A stretch of 64,000 bases of DNA from Podospora bellae-mahoneyi. Lineage: Eukaryota > Ascomycota > Sordariomycetes > Sordariales > Podosporaceae. The DNA lies in the NCBI RefSeq assembly GCF_035222275.1, contig NC_085883.1, positions 2,666,001 through 2,730,000 on the forward strand. Reading direction: 5' to 3'. A model generated the notes under the pieces. It saw nothing but the letters and a program-made list of their open reading frames with translations, did no database searches and was not told the DNA's origin. Made by a program: the position numbers and the translations under genes. Numbering within the stretch: the stretch's first letter is position 1; each line of letters starts with the position of its first letter. This document shows positions 56,291-64,000 of this stretch, in pieces.

Positions 56291-56409
56291 ACATACGACC
56301 ACAGACAGTAGAAAGCTCGGGATCCCGTCCGCTCTCCCCTAGATAAGCTACTGATCGCCAGACTAGTACTCAGGTGGGTGACCACTGGGGAATCCCTGGT
56401 GTTGTATGT
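56291..56409 (+). rRNA. 5S rRNA gene, canonical-like type B
   Basis: 119 nt from ACATACGACCACAGAC to GGTGTTGTATGT, followed by a T-run (56409-56413). Nearly identical to the minus-strand copy at 2619-2737; the one difference restores a perfect CAGTAG/CTACTG arm. It contains CTCGGGATCCCGTCCGCTCT and GGAATCCCTGG. It is likely active. Confidence 0.93.
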
Positions 56410-57006
56410 TTTTGCAATTTTTTGGGTGTTTGTGCCCCACTTTAGGGCGCGGTCAGGGGTTAGAGTTCCACATTGTACTGGTGAGTGGAGACCTTTCTCC
56501 GCCAGGTGCCTGCTGCCGCTGATGTTTGTTGCTTGCAAGCTTTGTGTTAGATATCTGGTAAAGCTGAGCTAGATGGTACGTAGGTTTGAAGTTTCGAAGG
56601 TTAAACAGTTAGGAATGTGACTTGGAGCTAGGACAACACGCTGCACCTAGATCAAGCACGCGAAGGTAACTGCCGTGAGTGTGGCAAGTGCGGAACAGAT
56701 CAAGTCACCGAGATTTTACCTTTAAATCATAAAGTTTCCGTAGTGATGAAAGGGATGGCATTGGTGTTTGTAGATGCGGGGCGCCTGGTGTGTAATATAT
56801 CCTGCAGGCTGGCAACTACAGCCTGATATATCGTAATAGCTTTCGCTGAGTTTCTGACCTTCTTCTCAAACCTTCTACTCAAGCATGCCCCTAGTATTGT
56901 CAGTTTCGTGGGGTTCTTTACACATCCTCGACCTTAAAATTGCCTCCTGGTTTTCTTCTTTGATAACCCAACGCAAAAAAAAAGTAAAGCTTGTTCACTG
57001 CCGAAA
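56410..57006. other. spacer upstream of P4
   Basis: Searched for a Cys-rich ectodomain exon belonging to P4 (CxxC core) and found none. An A-run at 56974-56983 precedes the P4 start. Confidence 0.4.
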
Positions 57007-57516
57007 ATGAACTCTGAATTCAGTCAAGTCCAAACAACACACCCAAACTATGACATAAATTCGACGACTCTCAGTCCCCATGCTAACACCCAAAACGAAG
57101 CGGTCGGTTTGGGGACGCTCTCCAACTCTCAACTCATAAGTGTCATTATTGGCTCGTCAGCTGCGGTCATCATAAACCAGTGTCTGGTTGCAGTGTGGTG
57201 GTGCAAATACAGGCGTAGACGATCGGTATCGTCACACCATGCTGAAGCAAAACAGAAAGACGGTATAGGATTAGACGTGGAAAAGAAACTGGAAACAACG
57301 ATGGGTGTAGATTCGCTAGCCATCCCTGAGCTGGATGGAACGCCGATACATGAGGTAGATGGGAAACCGGGGTCTAGGGTAGAGATGGATCTTGGACATG
57401 AGGCTAGTGAAATGGATGTGGTGTTTGGGTACGTGGAGTTGAGTCAGGGCTTTGGGTCTAGAAACCCTGAGACTTTTGGAAGAGGAAAAGATAATAACAA
57501 GGAGAAGGACGCATGA
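57007..57516 (+). CDS. cluster paralogue P4: ectodomain-less membrane protein with ELDG/EMD tail
   Basis: A single exon of 169 residues. The N-terminal 40 residues are Ser/Thr/Asn-rich, like the stalk of the other copies, and carry no Cys core. The membrane segment is at about 43-65 (LISVIIGSSAAVIINQCLVAVWW), then KYRRRR. The tail shows IPELDGTP, HEVDGKPG, RVEMDLG, SEMDVVFGYVEL, the same order as P1. It could be a true short form, or the 3' part of a gene that lost its ectodomain. There is no signal peptide. Intact frame over the whole length favours expression. Confidence 0.62.
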   Translation: MNSEFSQVQTTHPNYDINSTTLSPHANTQNEAVGLGTLSNSQLISVIIGSSAAVIINQCLVAVWWCKYRRRRSVSSHHAEAKQKDGIGLDVEKKLETTMGVDSLAIPELDGTPIHEVDGKPGSRVEMDLGHEASEMDVVFGYVELSQGFGSRNPETFGRGKDNNKEKDA

Positions 57517-58103
57517 TCTTTGTATAGGTGTCTACTTTGCCGTTAAGCTCCTTGCATTTCAGCCCGCATTTGTCAGCCATCATACTGTTCCAGAGGAGTA
57601 CCCGCTTCCTCTAGGACCACAAACAGAATTAGATACAGATGAAATTTGCTGAGCTTCAACAGAATCTTGAGAGGCGCGTCGAGTAGTGCAAGGTTGCCTC
57701 AAAGCACTATGTGTAACCGCAAAAGCCAGTATTGGGGGCGCAGTATTAATGGGAATCGGGTAGACTTAGAGGACCAGTTACGTCGCTTAGACTGGATGCC
57801 TTGTTTCTTTAAATTTCTCCAACCAGTGTGAACGTTAAAGAAGGCTGCCCATGTGACCTCAGGGACTTGTGATAGTCTGGACATCAGTCAATTCTCGACA
57901 ATTAATGCTATGCCCGTAGGTCAAACTGATCTCAGGTGATAGATGGATACATGTTTCACTTCTGGGCTAATGTTTCTTATATCCTTATAGACTTGTGGTC
58001 ACCAAGAATGGTATTTCTGCTCAAAGAGACAGCGCGCCGCTACCTTTTTCTGTCAGAATTGGCCATCCCTTGACTTCTATAGCTTTGTTTCCCCTTTGCA
58101 GAT
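57517..58103. other. spacer, no gene seen
   Basis: No feature is supported between P4 and the P5 remnant. Confidence 0.4.
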
Positions 58104-58802
58104 ATGCTTTCGCTGCTAAACGACTATCAAGGGTGCCATGGAGGACTGCCTCCATGGTTCGAGACAACCAGACAGAGTTGTATGAGAAAGCCCTGGATTG
58201 GCAACCTGGATACCTCACATGCAAGGACTGCGTTCAAAAACTGTATCCTCTCCCAAACGTTGAGATCGTTGATGTTGAGATTAGGGCTTTCCTTGAACCA
58301 TGCCTAGACCAGCTTCTCCAAGTCTAGAACACCGAGGCTCGTGGGACAAGTACTCCATTGCTGAAACAGTCTGTTCTTACTCTCAGCCCCAGCAGCATCA
58401 TCATCACACCAACATTGATTTGGGAATCGTCCCCAGTATTTACTACCTCTCGATAGTTAACCTACTCCACAATGGCCACACAGATCCTAACAAGTACGAC
58501 AGCGTCCCTTCTAGGCAAGTCAGATTGCTTAGGAACCCCCATTATTCCCTATCATGAGCGATTGCTGACTGGGTTTATGTCAGAAATGCAACGTCATAAT
58601 CCCAACCCCCAACCCAGGCCTTTTAGCGGGTTCAATCCTTGGTACCATCCTCTTACTGTCAATCATTTGCGCAGTTTGGCTCTACCGTCGCCGGAAACAA
58701 AAAGAGGGTGCCATTTTGTCACCCGAGAATAGATCGCAAGTCAACGAGTTACAAACAAGGGAGAGGGTGGTGGAGCTAGGGCAAAGAGAAGTTGAGGGGT
58801 AG
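58104..58802 (+). pseudogene. cluster paralogue P5, degraded membrane protein gene
   Basis: The frame running through YLTCKDCVQK and IRAFLEPCLDQL keeps the family CxxC and the Cys about 30 residues on. It then meets a TAG at 58325-58327 where the Ser/Thr-rich linker continues in the same frame (STPLLKQSVLTLSPSS), and a second stop near 58453. A good membrane segment (GLLAGSILGTILLLSIICAVWLYRRRKQKEG) and short Glu-rich tail end at TAG 58800-58802 in another frame, possibly behind an intron with acceptor near 58582. The N-terminal Cys pair of the other copies is missing: LPPWFETT stands where P3 has LPPPCWEVC. Likely a dead copy. Confidence 0.6.
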
Positions 58803-61800
58803 TCAGCTTTGGGCTCGGTGCATGAGTTGGATGGGCGGTCCAATTCTCTAAGAACAAACAAATGACGACTTAAGATCGTTGAGGATATGATGAACCCGGG
58901 CATTCTATATGACCTCACACGCAACTACTGTCATTAGGAAGCTTTCCTCAGAGCAATTCATCATGAGAGTCTATCAAAAGGGGTTCATGAGAAGCTGGCC
59001 CGCTGCAAGGGGGTCGACATGTTGAGAGAATGCTGATGGAAGGGGGTATGTCAGCGAACCATTCCCAAAGAAATGGGTTCCTTGGGATGCCTGTCATGTG
59101 CTGGATGTATCAGAACGGAGTTGATATCTTAACAATCCTCATCCTCTCAGCTCCATTAATTCTCAGCCACCAAAGCAAAACAGATCGCATTCCTTCTGAC
59201 ATCGTCATTCGTTATCTAATCTTTCCACAGGTAAGGGCTCATCCATGGTACGCGTGATCTCCTCTGGCGCCACGTTGACGATATGTTACATGAGATTGTG
59301 CAAATGTTTACTGAAGCTCCACCCGTATGAATCACGGACTCCGGACCTCGGCACTCCTGATCGATGATGCCTTCATGGACCTCCGGTCTCGATTTGGGGA
59401 GCGTGTGTATAATAAGTCTTCTGCTCCCTACTAGGAACCACACTCTCTCCAGCCCCAGATTCTCTCAACGACAGGGTCCCGCCAGCTTCATTCTTCAGCC
59501 TTGCGGCACTTACCTGTAGTGTTTCCATTCATTGCAATCCCTGAATGCCCTGCAACGTTCAGAGCAGCTTTCCCTTGTCACGGACAGCCCAAAGCAACTT
59601 CCAACTGAATTCCAGGTTATTTTGTCCCCCCACGAGACATACAGCGACAGATGCGAGTTTCCAACTTTTTTGCCGTCCATTTCTGCACTCACGCGGATGC
59701 CCAGCCGGATTCTATTGGCACCCCACGATGTGTCGAGATGGATACCAGTGACTACGCCTGCGACCATCTATCGACACGTCTCACAGAAAGCCAGGCATTC
59801 ATCAGGGTCAAGCGTATGCCCAAGTCATGAGAACCAAAATCAAGGCCTTCCAAAGAGTCCACTAACCCTGAGGGATCCATTCGTTCAAAAGAGCGTTTGA
59901 CCAGGAATCGACTCAACAAGTTCACCAAGATTGCAATCTTTAAGGCCCCCATACCGAGAGTCCACCCATCGAGATTCAACTGTCAACGCACGACCTAACG
60001 AGTCCGGTCCAAAATCCAACTTGAACATCCCAACCACCCCGACGAGCGTTTACCACAGGTTCTCCAGGCCAGCCGGTGCCTACCATTGAGACCTGACACG
60101 ATTTTTGCCAGCCCAGTCCCGCCCTGTCAATGCTCCATCCGATCGACACCGGTCAAACTCAGTTGTATGTCAACTTAACAGCTCTCGTGCTATATCCAGC
60201 CCGGAACCATTGTCTGCCGGCCCATCTCATAAACGCCCCCACAACCTTCCTTTCTGTTTCGGTGACTTGAGATCGAATGACCATCGACCGGATATATTTC
60301 TGCCTACATCAGATGTGGAGATTGTTCGACTGGCATTGCTTCATAGTTCTTTTGGTTGCTCTGATTCGAGGATGCCGAGATTGCGGACATGACTGACCAT
60401 CCGAATCCCACGGCCGAATAAACGATTTCCATCTACCCGCCCGACGTCACGACACCATGTCCAACTTATTTGACCCCTGAAGGGCTGATGAGGTTGACTT
60501 GTGAGTGACTCAGTGACATGAACTTGCCATTTCCGCCCGTTTCCACTCGATCCGCTAAACCCCCTTCCATTCCTTGACGATGCTGATGCCGTGTCAGATG
60601 TAATTTTGCCCGCTTTCATGATTTGTCCAGCTTGTTTACTCACCCGTTGATAGTGAGCCTCATCCATGCCAGCCCACTCACACCCATCCGGGTCTACCTT
60701 TCCACTTGCCCACCATTCCATCCATGTCTTTGCGTCCTCCCACGCCCATCCCTCTATCCACGTTCATTCGTCTTGTTCCTTTTCCCGTCCACCTCCTCAT
60801 TGTTCATGCATGTGCGTACTCAGCATTGGTAAGCATTCGCCTTGTCGACCGAACCCTTCCATGATGATGCCAGAACGGTGAAGTATCTGCTACTTGAGCT
60901 CCCTCCGAGTCATTTCACGGGAAGCGTCTCAAGGTCTCTACTGATGCTTGATATTACAGGCCAAAATGCGAAATGCCTTCATTGGGTAGGGCATACAAGG
61001 AGAACAAAGCAGAAGAGCAACCGACGTCAGAGACAGGAAAGAGCCAAAATCATGTGACAAGGCTGTAAAAGTCTGACATGCGTCTCCCCATTACCTTCCC
61101 GCAGCATGTCTTTCAGCAGGACAGGGGCTTGCCGTCTGTCAGTTTGACTGATGTCGACCAGGTACGTTCTCCTATTGGATCATTCCCTCATTCTCCTTCT
61201 CATAGGGCTGAGTCTCATGTTCCAAGATGTGTCAGACTGCACCGTTGAACGGCTTCTCCATGTCAGCACTTGGCAGGCAAAATGTGGGGCCTGACATCTC
61301 ACTGTCGATAAGATCTGTGGCAGTGGCTTATCGGAGGACTCCCACGGTATTGGGTGAATGAAGGATTGGGACCGAACGATGCTCACAACCTCGAGGTGTG
61401 CCTGATCAGATGAGGCACGAAACACCGCCCTCGCGATGATTTCCGCTGGGATTTGAGGCCATCCAGCTGACCGTAATAGGAAGGTATGAAGGTGATCGCA
61501 CAATACGAGCGAGCCACTGGTTGCAAGACTTTGACTGACGAAGCATTGCTGCTGAATAGGAGTGCAGATGTTGTGCCAAAGCAGCTTCAGACCTTGGAAC
61601 CGAAACCGAAAGGGAACAGGCCACGAAGAAGAAATTGGTAGACACACCGCTTCGAACGATGGCAGTCCTTCCTAAACAATGCAAATGACAACATCCGGTT
61701 ATCTGCATTGCCCTTTCGTCAATGCCACTCACCCACGAGTTACACAGTACTATACGCGTCGTCCTCAGGCTGTGTAATGTGACAGTTGTTGTTTTTGTTG

Positions 61801-64000
61801 TTGCGACTTTCATCCTTCAACGACAACCACCCCCTGGTCTCCTTGACACACATAGACGGTCGGAATAAAGTGATGATCGCAGAACTCTGAAAAGGCCCTT
61901 GACCAATGGCGGCTGGGGACCCGCGGAAGGAAGGCCATGTCCCCACATCCGGGCCATCTGAAGTGGATTTATTTCGCAAGTAGGGGGTGAAAATGGCGAT
62001 GCAGAGATCTTTCCGGGGAACGAAAAAGAACCTCGCTCGGACTTTGGCCCTGGCTGTGGCCTCGCGGCCAATCCTTCTCCAAGCCGTCGGAAGGATGGCA
62101 CGAGGTGCCGAAGGTGTCCTGTTACAGATACAAGATTCGAGTAACTCCAGGTCTGCTCAAATGAAGTGTTTGAGGACATTCCCGACGGTATTTGGCGGTG
62201 TGGATCAAGCCAGAGTGGAAAACGCCGTTGGGATTTTGGCTGAAACATTCGAGACTCTTTTTCGGGTGCCGCTACCGCCCAGCAGCTCAGAAGCTGCAAC
62301 GACGGTACATACATACCTACGGCGAGTACATGTGCCGGATCAGCTGCACGTTGGCAGAAAGAGGGTACATTCTGGGCATGGTTGTGTTGGTTGTTGGGAG
62401 CACCAGAGACGGGGAGCAACATACGGAGTTTGGGGGTGACGACGCAGCCAATCGACTCGGAAAGATAGGGCCGTGGACTGTGGATATGCGAGCGGACTTA
62501 ACCATGCGATCAGGACCGTGTGTTGTTCATGTGCTGTGTTGTTGGCCATGGGGAGAGAGGGGCGCAGGAAAGACGTGGTTCAACCGGGAATTTCCATATC
62601 CTCAAGGACCAGAATCCATTTCCCAATTTGCGGTTTGTTCGAGGTCACGAAGCTGCATGTAATTGGTGAGTGGAGGTGCGACGTAAAAACGATGGTCAAA
62701 ACGGGAATTAACTTTGACCAATCAGAGCCCCCAGTCTCTGTTAGGTCCGAGGGTTCATCTTCACTTCAAGGGTCTTCAGTGCGAGAGAGAGCACGTTCCA
62801 TGCTTGAACATCACATCAACTTGGACTCGGCCGAATCCACGGTGAAGGACGACGACGACGTATCATCCAGGCCGAGAAGTTCTCTTTCAAAGGACCGCCC
62901 CCTCCCTCCCCCCCTTCAAACTTAACCGCAAACTTCCGAGGACCACAGGGGACAGAGATATTTTGCAGTGGTTCTGGGTCCTGTGAGTCCTTGTGTTCCA
63001 GAACCTGGTAACGTCTCCTCCAACTGTCCCAACGCCCAGTTCCACCTCTTTTCTCGACCAACAACCATTTCGGACTCGACCAACTGCATTTCGTTGGTAT
63101 TTTCCCAGGTATATTATTATCTATACTTGACAAGTCGCACAGCATAGCAGACTGTCTTAAGGCCCTTTTCTACCCAACGAGGATCTTGATGTCTATCAGA
63201 TCCCATTTATCAGGCACCGTTTCCAGGAGCAGGAGACCGTCCCAACGTTGGACCGTTTTCTTAGCTTCCTTCACGCCCTTTTTTCATCCAAACCAGGATC
63301 GGCCTTTTTTCACCCACTTACTGCACAGGCATGGCACAGGCGAAAATGGAAGACCCGATAGAATATCCTTGGAATCGTAACCCGGGCGGCAAGGCTTCAG
63401 CTCTGGTTCGGCGCCGTCGGCCCCCACTCTCGCTCACCTAAAACCGCTCCGCTTCGTCCGTTCTCGCTGTGCCGTTGGGTTATTTAAGCGGAAGGCCGAG
63501 CCTCGCTGTTCCGTGTGGAGTTTTCTCCGTAGGGTGGTTGGTGGTGCTTTTTGATACCTTTCCCAAAAGGGTTTCTGCTCAGAGAGACGAGCCCCTGGCC
63601 CGTATTTTTGGGCCGCAAATATCGAAGATGGTCGTCGTGCTGCTTTTAAAACATTTACGAGATGGGGAGGGGATGGGAAGGGAGCCGGTGTACCTCGGTA
63701 TTCTCTTCTTCGGGCAGCAGGCTGGCTGGCAGAGACAAGATACCCAGATTTCTCCCCACTCTCTCTCCGATCAAACTCGGAATTTGATGTCCATCCCCAC
63801 TTTTGAGGGTTGTCTACACTGGTGAAGCCTGCGCCGCAGCTTCTTTTTCGTTGCCGCCGGCGCCGGCCGAGGCTAGGCTTGGATGGGCGAATGTTCGTAA
63901 GGCTGGTTGGTGCATTCGCCCCACAACTTGAGGGTGGTATTCTGAACCGGGTGTTTTCGCACGTTCATTGTGATTTTTGCAGGAGAGCCGGAGGGTGGTA
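58803..64000. other. 5.2 kb gene-poor region
   Basis: No coding region is supported. Overlapping open frames at 61180-61813, 61817-62422 (minus) and 61987-62925 (plus) lie on both strands with no motif and no splice-joined partner. C/T-rich stretches at 60660-60790 are low-complexity. A TATTTAAG box-like sequence at 63479-63486 and a pyrimidine-rich stretch near 63740-63780 may belong to the promoter of a gene beyond the window. It may be a long upstream regulatory region or a stretch of old, unrecognisable DNA. Confidence 0.4.

Noticed and set aside
58629-58640. GGTTCAATCC resembling a tRNA T-loop
   Set aside because: No acceptor stem, D-arm or anticodon arm around it; it falls in the membrane segment of P5.
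61180-62925. Several 135-200-residue frames on both strands
   Set aside because: They overlap each other on opposite strands, lack motifs and do not join by plausible splice sites.
1-64000. Mobile elements, virus-derived copies and CRISPR arrays
   Set aside because: No reverse transcriptase, integrase, transposase, capsid or repeat-spacer pattern was recognised on either strand.

Overview
The window reads as a euchromatic stretch of a filamentous ascomycete, most likely a sordariomycete of the Podospora/Chaetomium/Neurospora type. The introns are short (about 50-83 nt) with GTRNGY donors and CTAAC/CTGAC branch sites. The genes are Pezizomycotina genes (SREBP with a Tyr-containing bHLH, Pex20 in place of Pex18/21, an RGG-tailed Mlp1, a DUF3176 protein, a sorbosone-dehydrogenase-like surface protein). 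The 5S rRNA genes are dispersed singletons of several sequence types, as in Neurospora and its relatives. I see no reverse transcriptase, transposase, capsid gene, LTR or CRISPR array, and no tRNA gene. Exon borders below were read by eye and checked only for reading-frame continuity.

Layout. 0-5.6 kb: a small secreted Cys-rich protein, three 5S rRNA genes and a broken DUF3176 membrane-protein gene. 6.8-35.2 kb: conserved housekeeping and regulatory genes, namely SREBP (sre1), a single-pass membrane protein, an Srs2-type UvrD helicase, a KIN1/PAR-1 kinase, a GPATCH1-type G-patch protein, a Whi2-like BTB protein, a DapA-family aldolase, a secreted/anchored sorbosone-dehydrogenase-like protein and Sec13. 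36.0-40.6 kb: Pex20 (divergent from sec13), a lone class I terpene synthase and a DOPA-4,5-dioxygenase-like protein. 41.5-44.0 kb: a 729-residue surface protein built from three copies of a six-Cys module, one membrane segment and a tail carrying about ten EL-x-GQ repeats. 44.6-50.9 kb: the nuclear-basket protein Mlp1/TPR. 51.6-58.8 kb: a cluster of five related small membrane proteins at different stages of decay, interleaved with two more 5S genes. 58.8-64 kb: gene-poor DNA.

The part most worth attention is the 51.6-58.8 kb cluster. The copies with an ectodomain share a CxxC core with a further Cys about 30 residues on. All that keep their C-terminus have one membrane segment and an acidic tail with recurring E-L-D-G and E-M-D motifs. 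Together with the triple-module protein at 41.5-44.0 kb they look like a family of fungal surface proteins with short-linear-motif tails that turns over by local duplication and loss. Only one copy (54707-55462, minus strand) looks fully intact.
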